Below are positions 44,506-56,000 of a stretch of DNA of 64,000 bases, in pieces; position 1 is the first letter of the stretch, and every line of letters begins with the position of its first letter. Origin of the DNA: Eopsaltria australis (taxonomy: Eukaryota > Chordata > Aves > Passeriformes > Petroicidae); the NCBI GenBank assembly GCA_034509425.1, contig JAVTVJ010000469.1:62001-126000 (forward strand), in the 5' to 3' direction. Both the position numbers and the translations under genes were made by a program. The notes below the pieces were generated by a model. The model was not told the DNA's origin. It saw nothing but the letters and a program-made list of their open reading frames with translations, and searched no databases.

Positions 44506-45841
44506 ATGATGCCCCAAAATGTTCTGTTCCTACTGTTCCTGACATGGAGCACCCTGCCAGAGACGACCGAGTGGCTCGTCCAGCAGCCCAAAGAAAACGT
44601 GTGGATTACCCTTGCAAAGTCGCTTCGGCAGGACAGCCTTTGCCTCAGCATGGATGCTGCAGCAGACCCAATGTCGACATGCCTGGTGGATATCCCCCTG
44701 CAAATGAACGACTACCCATTTGCAGGTAAAAAGCCCAACCCAGTAGATACTTGGGATTCCTGGACTAGAATCTTGCCGCGAACACCAGAGGAACCCCAGG
44801 AATTGGACCTGCTGGGGTCCTCCAAAGCAGCATATTGTGTGAATTTTGGATATCAAATAAAAGCACCTGATTGGCTTCAAAACCCTGTTCAAAAACGTTA
44901 CCCTTACAAAAATGTAGACCCCACTGATTCGGATTATAATTCTGCTTTTTGGTGTAATTACACCACAAACACACTTTCTAAATCCAGTAATGTCTCAAGA
45001 GCACTCCCTAGTGGAGTGTTTCTCATCTGCAGCAACCGGGTTTGGGCTGGGATACCATCCCGTCTTCGAGGTGGGCCATGCACGTTGGGCAAGTTAACCC
45101 TCCTGACCCCCAACAAAACTCAAATTCTTAATTGGCGCAAAGAATATGATCAGGCTCGCCAAAAACGTGAATGGAAGAATTGGGATCCAGATTGCGATAG
45201 ACAAGTTGTTGATTGGAGCTTTTCTGAATTGGGATCCAGATTGCGATAGCCAAATTGTTGATTGGAGCTTTTCTAAGAGGGTGGCTGCCTCCATCTTTGT
45301 GCCCTGGGTGGCAGCTGCGAAGGCGTTGGGGGAATTATCACACCTGGAGTGTTGGCTTGGTAAACAAGCCAACCTCACGTCCCGTGCACTGTCCCAACTG
45401 TTAGAAGATGAAGATGCCACCAAGCACGCTACCCTCCAAAATCGGGCGGCGATCGACTTTGTGCTCCTCGCCCATGGGCACGGGTGTGAGGAGTTCGAGG
45501 GTCTCTGCTGTCTGAACTTAACCTCGAATTCGAAAAGCATCCATGCTGCCATACAAGAAATGAAAGATCAATTCCAACAACTTAAAACTGAAGGCAAAGA
45601 CTGGCTGCAGAATTCATTGGACAATATGGGCATCTCGAGATGGGGTGTGGACATCGTTAAGTCTCTTCTGTGGGTACTCACGGTTATAGTTATTGTTCTT
45701 ATCATGTTTTTGTGTTTAAAAAAATATTCTTGTTTCTTTAGTACAAAAAACCCTCTTAAGAAAAAGAAAAGGGGGAGATGTTGGGGTTGTCTCTCTAGAG
45801 ACGAAGCCCCTAAAACCTATAGATCGTTCCTGGTGGATTAG
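44506..45841 (+). pseudogene. env of the provirus, split by a 49-bp tandem duplication
   Basis: The first part (44506-45249) starts MMPQNVLFLLFLTW, a signal peptide, and continues as a Cys- and NxS/T-containing surface subunit. It then stops within a direct duplication of 49 bp (45179-45227 and 45228-45276). The second part lies in the next frame to 45841 and is the transmembrane subunit: a hydrophobic fusion-peptide-like stretch, LQNRAAIDFVLLAHGHG followed by a CX6CC loop (CEEFEGLCC), a membrane anchor (LLWVLTVIVIVLIMFLCL) and a basic tail that runs 63 bases into the 3' LTR. The shift between the parts equals the duplication (49 = 1 mod 3). The TM type is alpha/gamma-like rather than beta-like. 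Confidence 0.88.
45762..45778 (+). promoter_or_regulatory. Polypurine tract
   Basis: An AAGAAAAGGGGGAGA-type purine run ends exactly at the 3' LTR (TGTTGGGG at 45779). It is the expected plus-strand primer site. Confidence 0.85.
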
Positions 45842-46398
45842 TCCACCTGCTGAGGAGTTCCCCCAAGCCTAGAAACTACAATGGTTTAGCCCCTAACAGG
45901 GCCACTCCCCAAGTTACTCCTACCTTATTGTTATTGGGTTTATTGTTTGTCACTCTTATTCTAAGTTCATACCCAGTTCTGGAAAGTTCTGTATTCCACA
46001 GTTGTTGATTCGTTGTTCACCCCTGTCTCCTCCCTTCCTCTCTTCCCTATGGTTGTTGTACCCCAGCCCCTCCCTAACTCCTCCCCACTCCCGATCCCTG
46101 ATTGGTTTAACTATGTTGTATTTAAGTTCATGCACGACGCCAGTTCGGGGCTCTTAGCCCCCGGATCCAGAGCAGAATAAAAGCCCTCTCTGTTGCCGAG
46201 CTAAGAGTCGCTCCTGTTTCTTCGCTGACACTCTGGTGATCCAAAGGAATAACCCCCGACCCTCCGACGCCTCTAGCTTCTGCTGAACCCCTGTGGTTCC
46301 CTCGTCTGCCCACCTCAGGGTTAGGGTATTCGAGGACAAGCGGATAGCAAAAGGCAACCACCGGCAGGAGGCCGGGGACACCAGACAAAATAATTACA
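45779..46398 (+). repeat. 3' LTR
   Basis: Pair partner of 37748-38366, 620 bp. Differences seen include GACGAAG for GATGAAG, GGTGG for GCTGG, CAGCCCC for CAGTCCC, GATCCC for GACCTC, an extra A in AATAAAAGCC and ACCGGC for ACCAGC. Confidence 0.95.
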
Positions 46399-46433
46399 GA
46401 TACTGTGCTGATGGGTCCTTCAGAAGTGCTGAG

Positions 46434-46487
<54 letters not shown>
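46434..46487 (+). repeat. (GATA)n microsatellite
   Basis: About 13 perfect GATA units, 30 bp to the right of the provirus target repeat. Confidence 0.97.
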
Positions 46488-46489
46488 AG

Positions 46490-49400
46490 TTGGCTGAACT
46501 GATGTATTTCATATTTTGAGCAGCTGGATGAGCCCTGAACGCCATAGCCAAGTGATTCATTTCTGAATGGTGGTGAAAAGAGAGGGGGGTCCTTAAATAA
46601 ATCAATGGTGATTTTAATAAACTGGGAGCTTCTGGGTACTAAATTTGTCTGCATTTGATCTGAATTGCAATTACCTGTCAAAATTTCATCCATCATTGCA
46701 AGTTCCAGACAAACTTTCTGGCAGCAGATGTTTCAGGGAAGCTATTTCATGTGGGAAATACATAGTTTGGTGTACAGTATTCCCAAGAACAAAAGCCAAA
46801 GCAGAAAACATTTCCCAAGTAACAGCAGTAACTTCCGTGTCATACCTAAGCCAAGTTTATTGGTGAATGTAATTTGTAAATGTGGATTTCCAACATAAAT
46901 CAGTCAATGAAACACTACTTGAAATTCAGCCCATCTCAAAGAGATGCAGTAATTCAATATTTGTGTACTTGTGAAAGCAATGGTATTTCTAATAACTTTA
47001 AATTCTGCATTATTAAACCCCCTCTCTGAGGCTACAGCACCGGTGACTGCCAAACAAACGTGGTGTGTTCCAGCAGCCAGGCTGTGAGGAGAGCTCTGAG
47101 ATTGCCCAAAGAAATGTGTCACTCTGCCTCAGATCTGTGTTCAGGTGTGGGGCCACCTGTGCAATCCACGTCTCTCTCACACCAAAACCCAGAAGGAATT
47201 GGGGGGAAGAAAATGTTTGCCTGCCACTTAATATGGGTTCATTGACTTGCTGTCATGAGAGAAAGTGTTGAGTGTGGACTGTGGGAAGGATTTAAATTCA
47301 GAATACCTGAACTCCAGTTTTTCACTGACAGCTTTCCCGCCGTCAGGTACATGGCTGGTCCCTTCTGTGGCAAGAAGGCAATGTAATGAACATTTCTTTG
47401 CAGCCATCAGAAAATTGTCATATAACACTGCTATTTCTCATCTGAACATGCACCTTGGAAATGACCTCTGAAGACAGGCTGGACATATGATGAGAAAATT
47501 GCTAGCCCAGCCAAATAATACCCCAAAAGCTGTTCTACTATCACCTCCATCAAAACTCTCCATTCTCTTTACCAATTATAATAGCAGAATCTATCACTCT
47601 TTTCAATTTTCATTATATCAGGAATTTACTTTGCACATTTTCTTCCTCTCTGTAGTACTTGAAAATCATGTTTCATTAAAAGCTGTTCCTTGCATAATTG
47701 GGAGCAATTCAGTCATAAAGTAACTGCTGACAGATGGATCCATTTATATCTTAGCCGAGATGTGCTGGGCTTCTTATCTCGTCACCTGTGCCTGGTGTTT
47801 GAGGGTTGATCTTTTGTGTTGGTGGCTCAGAAAGCCCCAGCCTCATGAGCTGCACCGAGCGTGTCATTCTGAGCTCTGGAGAGCCGATGGCTGCCAAATG
47901 TCTGCAGAAAACATCCTGGTGTGCCCCACTTCTCTCATTCATCACTGCACGGTGGCAGTGCAGTGCACTGGGGGAACATTTTCTGCAGAAATCAGAAAAT
48001 ATTTACATGTTGTATGTCCACTCTTCTCCTTTATTTCCCTAGTCTTTATTTCCTTCAATTATTGAGCCTGGAAGGGCTGTGGGTATTTTGTGCAAATCAC
48101 TTCTGAGGCCTGTGACAAGAGATTGTGTCCCCTCCAAGGGGTTTTTACTGCTTTAGCACTGGCTCCCAGGGCCATCTGTCCATTCCCCTGTGCCAGAGGC
48201 ATGGAGGAAAACCCAAGGACAGGAAATAAATGGTCAGCTGGTGTCCCAGGGTGCTGCAGGGGTGCACAGGTCCTTCCCTGGATTGTATGGGAGAGGTAAT
48301 AGGTAGGGAGTGAATTATAATGAACCTTTAAAATGAGGATAAATAACTTTTACCTAATGCAGCAGAGAAGCTGGAGCTGGCAAAGGGAAAAGTGAATGGC
48401 ACAGAAAATGATACTGCCAGGAAACTTCATAATGAGCAGAGGGAAAGGCAATTCGTATCAAGAGCTGGGCAGAGCAGACACTGCTAGTGAAGGGTGTGAA
48501 CCTAAACCCGACCCTTTCCTCTCTGTACCTTTATGAAAGGTTGCATTTTAGGAATATGAAAAGGCAAATTAACTTTTAGCCTTAGAAGTAGCTGGAGGAG
48601 CAGGTGCCTCAGGCTGAAGGTGGTGTGATCCCATCCCGTTTGGCTGGGGGCTGCACCCAGTGTTTCATCCTGTGTTTCTCAGGATGCATGATGAAGCCTT
48701 GGGAGAGACCAGGGATTCATTTCTTTGGATGTTGCTTGCCCTGGGGAGCACAAGGTGCCAGCACCAGTCAAACAATGTCAAGCTTCACGATTGGAAGCAA
48801 ATTGGTTGAAGCTGGAATTGTTCCTGATGGGTGATTTTAATTTCATTTTCCTGTGGAAAGATTATTGAAAAAGCTGTTCCAGCTACTTGGATCATGCATT
48901 CCAACAAGATTAAAATTTAAACTTGTTCAAGGGGAAGATCACATGTGTTTCAGGCCTATATGCATAATTATTTTAATATTGCTAAGGCATCTGTGACCTC
49001 AGCACAGAAGTGTCGTGAGATGGAATGGCAGAAGCCAGACAGGAGGAGGACAGGGGTAAAGCTTAAAACAGCCTCATTAAAATGCATTTTCCTCAGGTTG
49101 AAAAAATGATGAGAACCAGCTCTTGATCCATTTTCCTGAAAGCAGTGATGAAATGCTTTAGAGGCCAGTTTCATTCTTATTAATAGTTTTTTTATTAATA
49201 GTTTTTTTATTAAGAAGGATGAAAACTATCTAATGTGGTAACTATGAAGGAATGCAGAGTCATTTTCATTATGACCATGAACATTTACTTTTGGCATAGA
49301 ATTACCCTGAGGCAAGAAAGTCTCTCCTATTGCACACATACACCTGGTTTTTCCAGCTGCTGCTTCAGATCCTGCTGTAATGAAATACCTCCTTGAGGCG

Positions 49401-50180
49401 CATCAAATAAACAAGTCAGAATACCACAGATCCAATACTATGTGAACATATTTCTGTCATTTTCCACTGTAAACTCTAAGCTTCCTTTCATTAAAGACAG
49501 CAAATGTGTACTTGAGTCACTCCAAGGAATCACAGCCCCTCCACCTCCTTCGACTCTGTATTGCTATCTGCAGAAAGCAATTTAATCCATCTTTTCTTCC
49601 CACCCCATGCAATGAAAAGACAAAAACTGTAGTTTGAATTACATTAGCCTTCAGGTCTTCCTAAAGGTAAATGTTGCCTGCAGATTTACATTGGGGATTA
49701 AGTGTCTGCCTTCTGAATAACTGGAAATAAATTAAATGAAGGGAGGCACAGCCTTTAGTTCTTTTTCTGGGGCTTCATTTCAGACTGTGATTTTTACACA
49801 GCACTTCTGTTTCACCTATATTTTAGGACAAAATAGAAAATGTTTTCAGAAACACCTCCTCTACTCCGTGTCTGCTTTCCTTCCAGTGCAGATGGCACGG
49901 GATGAGAGTTCAGAAGTGGGTGGGGCACACAAGGCTTTGCCCACACCATCCTGACAACAGGATGCATTCACAAAGCCTGGTCAGGATAACAGAACAGACA
50001 TTTGGGAACGGTACAGCAGCACAAAGAGGTCAGAAAGGGTTTTCTAGTCTTTCTTTTTTAATATTTTTTTTTTAATTTACCTTGACATAACCCATCGACC
50101 TTATTAAACAAGGCCATGATCACCCATTCTGAGTGCACAGGCACACAGTGCCCAGCTCCACCAGCTCCCAGTCCCAAGGA
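46490..50180. other. AT-rich intergenic sequence, no gene seen
   Basis: Short frames only and no recognised repeats apart from a small duplicated TTATTAATAGTTTTTTTATTAATAG-like patch near 49180. The last part before 50181 probably includes the YRDC 3' UTR; TTTAAT words near 50060-50085 (ATTAAA on the minus strand) may be its polyadenylation signal. Confidence 0.45.
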
Positions 50181-52041
50181 TTAGGAAGATTCTGGTACCA
50201 AGCCATACTTCTTCTTCAGGATTTCAACTGTGGGTGTCAGTGCACTGCAGGGAGAAACACAGCCATCAGAACAAAGGGTTTGGAACACTAAACTGCATTT
50301 TCTGGGGAAGAGCAATGAGTGGGACACAGGACTGCACTTAGTGCCAAGGACAGCATGAACTCCAGAAACTACAGCTTCACACAGAAGCTGTGAGAAAGGG
50401 AAATTTGGGAGCTCCTGAGGATTTCTGTGTGTGCTCATAACTAAGTTAACATTAATGGGAAGGTGGAACTGCTGTGGGAAGCGAAGCAAACCCAACCAAA
50501 CAAAGTAAAGCAATGCATGACCCACCCCTATCCAAAGGCTTTGTTTCATTTAAAGCAGTAGAAAAGTCCCAGTTGCACTCACCAGCCAGGCCGGATGATG
50601 GAGAATTTCCCCGACACAGATAAGTCAACCACAGTTGACCCCAAGCGACACTCTGGGCTCTGGATGTCTCCTATGGGGCCTCCATCAATCACCAAGGACA
50701 ACTGAGGCCACAAGTCCTGGAATTCCTGCAAGAGAGCTGTGGGTAACAGTCCTGATGGTGGTTTGTGAATATCATTTAAATAAAATAAAAACATCACAAC
50801 AGAGCTATGGTTTATTGCTAAAGCTGAGTTCAACTGGGAGAGCCTGGGGCTCTGCCAAACTGCCCCAGTGACAACCCTGAGGGGTGAAAGAACCTCACCA
50901 ACACGGTCAGGGTGCTGCCCTGGGAGCTGATGTTGGCGCTTGTCAAAGCCAGCGGCCCCGAGCAGGCACGAGCCAAGTCTCTCATGAAGGGGTGGTTTGG
51001 AATGCGAACACCAACTAGCTGCAGGGAAGGAGAGGAGGGTTTTACACATAAAAACTGGTTTTAATTTTGCATTGCTTAAAGCTCTCTTGACTTAAAGCTG
51101 AAGCTCTAGAGAATTGACAGATCTACATCTGCTGAACCAGCAATAACACAAAACTTAAGTTAGGCCCTAACACTGGTTTGTGCCATGTCCAGGTCTGTCA
51201 CAGGGAGCAGGACAACACAGGGACCAGCTCTGGAGACAGATAAGGACAAATGTTACAGCAGCAGCACAAAACCAGTCCCCTGCCCCCGAAGCCCAGCGAT
51301 CAATTCCGTAGCCAAGACCTACCGATGTGAACGGATTCAAGTCTTTGTTCAGCTCTTCTGAACGCTCTAAAACCAAGGTCACTGGTCCTGGCAGCAAGTC
51401 CCGCAGCAGCTCGTCGGGAACATTCACGTGGCAGTACCTGCAGGGTCAGAGACAGCAGGGTCGGGGTGGGCACACGGTGTCACCCGAGCCACTCGGGCAG
51501 CTCCGGCACGGCCCTGCCATCCCTTCCGTGGGGCAGCCCGTGATCTCCGGGCATCCCACGGGCCCCGTGCCCACCTGTAGAGCCGCTCCACGTCACCGAG
51601 GCAGATGGCGAGCGGCTTGGCGCCGTTCCGCCCCTTCAGGCTGTAGATGCTGCGCACAGCGGCCGAGTCCTGGGCCAGGCAGGCCACGCCGTACACCGTG
51701 TCCGTGGGCACCGCCACCAGCCCGCCCGCCTGCAGGGCAGCGGCCGCGGCCGCCACCGCCTCCCCCCAGCCTGCACCGCACCGGGGGTCAGCGGGGCCGC
51801 CCGGCACCTGCGGCCACCGCCCGGGGCCTCCACGCTCCGGTGCGGCCCAGCTCAGCTCCACTGAGGGGCTCCCGCTGCCAGCCGAGCCGCCCCGCTCCGA
51901 TGGCTCCCCGCGCGCAGCCTGAGGGCCGGGGCGGGCCGCGCCGCCGGGCGGGAGTAGCACCAGGCGGGCACAGCCCGGCCCCAGCCCTGGGGCCGGCGTT
52001 CCCTCCGCCGCCCGCGCCAGCGCCCGCACCGCCCGCGCCAT
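50181..52041 (-). CDS. YRDC: YrdC domain-containing protein, threonylcarbamoyl-AMP synthase
   Basis: Exons (minus): 52041-51575, 51437-51323, 51018-50899, 50725-50583 and 50244-50181. All junctions are GT-AG and in phase, giving 302 codons plus TAA (human about 279). The protein condenses threonine, bicarbonate and ATP into threonylcarbamoyl-AMP, the donor for t6A at position 37 of ANN-decoding tRNAs, in cytosol and mitochondria. The SUA5/YrdC domain starts at about residue 105: VAVPTDTVYGVA (threonine/ATP pocket), SLKGRNGAKPLAICLG, LLPGPVTLVLERSEELN, VGVRIPNHPFM, GPLALTSANISSQG and CRLGSTVVDL near the C-terminus. The N-terminal 100 residues are Ala/Gly/Pro/Arg-rich and variable, possibly a mitochondrial targeting region. 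The start is the first ATG, 70 bp from the divergent neighbour's ATG. Confidence 0.95.
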
Positions 52042-52450
52042 GCAGCGCCACTTCCGCCGGCGGCGTCAGGCCATGACGAAACAGCTGGGGCGGAGCGGAC
52101 CCGCCGCTCCCATGGCGAACGGCGGCGCGCAGGCGCTGCCCGCAAGCCGGACGGAGGTGGCGGGAGGGCGGCAGGTGCGGAGCGGGGAGGGGAGGAACGG
52201 AGCGAACGGGAAGGGGGGGATCGGCGGCTCCGGGCGTACCCGCGGAGGTGCCGTGACCTCTGTCCCCGCCGTCTCCCCGCAGGTTCCGGAGCACCTGCGG
52301 AGGCTGCGGGAGCCGCTGGAGCTCCGGCAGAGGTGACTGCGGTCCCGCATCGCGGCCTGCGAGGAGCTGAGGGCGGCGAGGGCCACACTGCGGGTGGCGC
52401 TGAGCCCTGGCCCGGTGAGCGCCGCAGGGCTCTGAGGAGCCCCGGGGGCG
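51480..52450. promoter_or_regulatory. CpG island and shared bidirectional promoter (YRDC / C1orf122-like)
   Basis: G+C- and CpG-rich sequence covers the first exon of YRDC and the opposite gene. The two start codons (52041 minus and 52112 plus) are 70 bp apart, with no TATA box between them. The ACTTCCGCCGG word (52050-52060) contains an ETS-type CTTCCG element, common in such promoters. Confidence 0.7.
52112..52435 (+). CDS. C1orf122: C1orf122-like small protein, with an in-frame TGA
   Basis: Probable exons 52112-52174 and 52283-52435, joined at CAG|GTGCGG and CCCGCAG|GTTCC in phase 0. Reading: MANGGAQALP... then VPEHLRRLREPLELRQR, TGA at 52334-52336, then LRSRIAACEELRAARATLR to a TGA at 52433-52435. 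The ELRQR..L..IAACEEL pattern matches human C1orf122 (EQRQRQLLDTIAACEEM), and the location beside YRDC and MTF1 matches human 1p34.3. The function of C1orf122 is unknown to me. The TGA sits in the middle of the conserved helix, so the gene is either disrupted, mis-sequenced, or spliced differently from my model. The start codon is uncertain (in-frame ATGs also at 52040 and 52073). An AATAAA at 52638-52643 would end the transcript. Confidence 0.55.
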
Positions 52451-52637
52451 GCGGCCGCACCGACGATCGGCCCCACGGAAGGGTCCGAGGGGTTTGGGGC
52501 TCCGGGAATGCCCGGGCGGTGCCGGGGGAACAGAGGGAGGGGTGACGGCGGCACCGCCGGGCTCCCCCGCCCGTGGCTTTGGAGCTCGCTCTGTTCTGGC
52601 TGCGCTCGTGCCTTATCGCATTAAATTTACACTTCAA

Positions 52638-52643
52638 AATAAA
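52638..52643 (+). terminator. Polyadenylation signal of the C1orf122-like gene
   Basis: AATAAA in TTCAAAATAAAGCTCGG, about 200 bp after the last in-frame stop of the C1orf122-like gene and followed by GT-rich sequence. Confidence 0.6.
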
Positions 52644-53079
52644 GCTCGGTCTGTATCTCCCCACCCCCGCGTCTGCTCCTGAGGAGGAGGCAGAGCCGCC
52701 CCAGCGCTCGTGTGTTCCGGAGGCTGGTTCTGCCCTGGCTGCGCTGGGATCAGCACCAGCCCGAGCTGGAGAGGCTGCAGAGGCACAAACCCTGCGCTGT
52801 TCTGTGGCTCCTGCTCAGGCCCTGCAGAGAGGCAGGACCCGAGCAGGAACCAGCCACGGGAGGAGGCTGCAGGTCTGCGGTGGGAGATTCCCCAGTTCTG
52901 GGTTTCAGCCCCCACCCAAACTTCATGGCACCAGAGCGGCCAGGCCGGGCCAGTGCTGGCAGAGGGAGGAGGGTGAAAAGGCAAACGCTGCCTTTGAGGG
53001 CTGGAATTTCTTTTCCTGCGGGGACAGGGCAGGATGCTTACACTCCTCTCCCACAGAATACTCTCAGGAAAAACTATTA

Positions 53080-56000
53080 TAACACAATGTTTAAATAAGC
53101 ATTTAATTAGGATTCCATTAGTATTAATATTGCTTTCAATTCCAAAAAGGTTAATTTCCACTTCTGTGCAGATATTTCAAAGTACAATATTAACTTCATA
53201 CAAAATGAGCAATTAAGCAAACACCATTATTTCACATTCTTCAAAAAATACAAATTCATATTTACTCTTTTGGGTTTTGGAGATGCTCTTCCTTTGGAAG
53301 TACTGTACCTGTAACTAACATCTTCACATTGCTCAATGTAAGCACATTTGTTCCCACTTTCAGAGTTAAATAAATTCCTTTATTACCATACACACATTCT
53401 TGAGAAACTGGGGTTTAATTCAACCATCTCCAAAGCCCCAGACAGGGCAGCCCCCAGCCCTGTCAGGTCTGCTGGAGCTGGAGCTGCCCCGGGTGTGGAG
53501 TCAGGTTGGGTTTGCCCCAAAACAGAGCAGGGTCAGCCCGAGCAGCGGGAGGACAAGAGTCACAAACCAGGAACACCAGTGACTGCAACTACAGCACTGC
53601 AAACACACCCTCGAGTCTGCTGGAAAAGGTCATGGGAAAAAAAATCTTTTTTTAAGAAAAAGTAGAAACAGCATTTATTTGAGAAAGTGTACACTGCATA
53701 ATGAACCAAATTTTGGCCAGCTTGCGCACCACCGCAGCATGGTGTGGGGTTCCACCTAGTTCCAAAAACACACTCAGACTATGTACACTACTACATAAAT
53801 ATCCAGTTTAATTTGCATTTCTCAGTGCAGACACAAAATCCAACTTCTAGAACCATGTGATAGATATCAAGACAAGACAGAAAAAGGTTAAAAGTTCAGC
53901 CCTGTCAATGAGAATTGACTACAGGTAACATTTATAAAAACTTGACATTGCTTCCAAAATATGTTACGGAAAAAATAGTATACAATTAAAAACTCTGCAG
54001 TCAGAAATTCATAGGGTTTATTAAAGACATGCTCTTCTTTTTTGCCTTACAGTCCAAACTGACTCCAACAGTTCTGCCCAGCTAGCTCAGGTAACCCCTC
54101 CCAAGAACTTTTCACCCACAGATCTCAAATCCTTTCACAGAGACAACACCCTGTGCTCACTCCACGAGGAGGATCTGAGCCTTGCCCGGTGTCCCTGGTG
54201 GAAGCGAGAATGTGACACCAGAGCTCGTCTGCTCTGCCCCACTGACCTAGCTGCCTCAGCTCAGCAACCAACCCAGCAACAGCTGCTCATCTCCAATCCC
54301 CTCCAATGACAGCTACCCTCAGCTCAGCCCCCCCTGCAGCTCCAGACTCCAGTTTATCTGAACCCAGTTTATCTCGGAGTAGGAGTGCTGTAAACAGTTC
54401 ACAGCATTGATGCAGATCAAGGACAATGTGGATGGCTATGGCCATGCCACCCCCAAGAAATAAGGCAGTAACAGGACATCAGAAACCATCTTGAAGACAA
54501 ATTTCAAAGGTGCAACATGCCTGTTTGAGAGCAGCTTGTCACTTGTGTTCCCACGTGGGTGACAGAATGAGGATGGGGAAGAAGGACGCACATCAAGGGA
54601 CGCAGCATGTCCAACAGGAGTGACAAGCAGCCCCCAGAAAGCATGAGAGAAAAGGCTGCTGAAGCACAGTGCTCTCAGAGGGTTATTTGCATAGATTGGA
54701 TGTTTGCTAACGATGCATAATTTGTCTGGGGCACGGGGAAGGGCAGCACAGCACCCACCACACCAGTTCTGTCAGACAGACACACATGGACCACATGGGA
54801 CAAGGATCTTTAGCTACAGGTATTGCACCAAGTTAAGTGCTCATCTTTGCACACCCCTGATAACTTTTACTCAGAGCAAAAATAAACTTTGTGGAAGTAT
54901 ATACAAAAGAAATTGCAGCAATTGGGTTAAAGATAAAATAACCTAAAGTGCATTTTAGATACCAGTATGAGGTTCTGCGAACTTGTCTTCCTGGGCACAC
55001 TCAGCATTACACAAGTGTCCAACTCGTACTTTTTCCATGTAATTCAGTACCAGCATTCAATCAGTGCTGATTTTCCACCCACCCCCCCAAGCACAAAAAG
55101 CGATTTCTCCAACCTTCAGCTGCACGCTAAGTCTGCTCATTTGGGTCCTTGCTTGGTGACCAGAGCTACCAAAGTCAGTGACTTAACCCCACTCTCCATG
55201 TTTAAGCTTCTACACCCATCTAGAAACTATGAGAGACCAAGTAAATCCGCACTAGCACAAACCGGGTGACCTAGAGCAGTGCACTTTTGCTCTCTGACTG
55301 ATAATTAAAGGGGTTCATGCAGACTTTGTAGAGGCAGGCACGCTGTTCCCAGAGGCTCCAGCACATTAACCCTTTTCTGGGAATCCAACGTCTCACCACA
55401 TCTATAAGGGCAGAAACTCTCCCTTTTATTAACCATGTAATAGTGAATAGCTAAATGCTGGGGCAGCAAGGAGAGGACAGGAAAATCTCTGACCTTGCAG
55501 AATCTCAGGGCTTTGCTGCAGCTGCCCTTGGATCTTCTCCCATCCCAGCATGGCACAGACTGCTCTGGAGCACAGTCTGGCCACACAGTACTGGGGATTA
55601 TGCAAATGTGAAAATATCTCAGACACACATAGCAGACACTCTGGAAAGCAGATGGACAACAAACAACAAAAGCACACACCTGTGAAACGCAGTGGATGCA
55701 CAGCCCCTGTGCTCACAGAATCACATGCTCCTGCCTCACTGCAAGCTCTAACCAGTTCCACCTGAATTGCAGCCTGCCTGATCCATGTATAAGAGGGCAG
55801 TGGCAAACCCAATGCACCAAAGAATCAGCAGGACACAGTGCTTTTCCTGGAACACACCAAAAACCCCCAACCAGCAGCTGTGAAGAGAAACACCAGAGAT
55901 TGACCCTGGACACGGCTGCCCATCACTGCAGCTCCGCATTGAGCTTCCCAATTCAGAGACTTTGGTAGTTTCTTCTGCTCATTTCAATCACAAAAAAGTT

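Larger units (their letters stand above)
37742..46404 (+). mobile_element. Recent endogenous retrovirus, nearly full length, defective
   Basis: Provirus of 8.65 kb: 5' LTR, PBS, gag, pro, pol, env, PPT, 3' LTR, flanked by the 6-bp target repeat GATACT (37742-37747 and 46399-46404). Six-base target repeats, a Lys-type PBS and gag/pro/pol in three frames fit class II (ERVK or betaretrovirus-like). The env TM looks alpha/gamma type. By eye the LTRs differ at about six substitutions and one 1-base indel over 619 bp, about 1%, which points to an insertion within the last few million years. Stops and frameshifts in gag, pol and env make this copy non-autonomous. Confidence 0.95.

Noticed and set aside
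46420..46696. Frame with IYLSIYLS repeats
   Set aside because: Translation of the GATA microsatellite.
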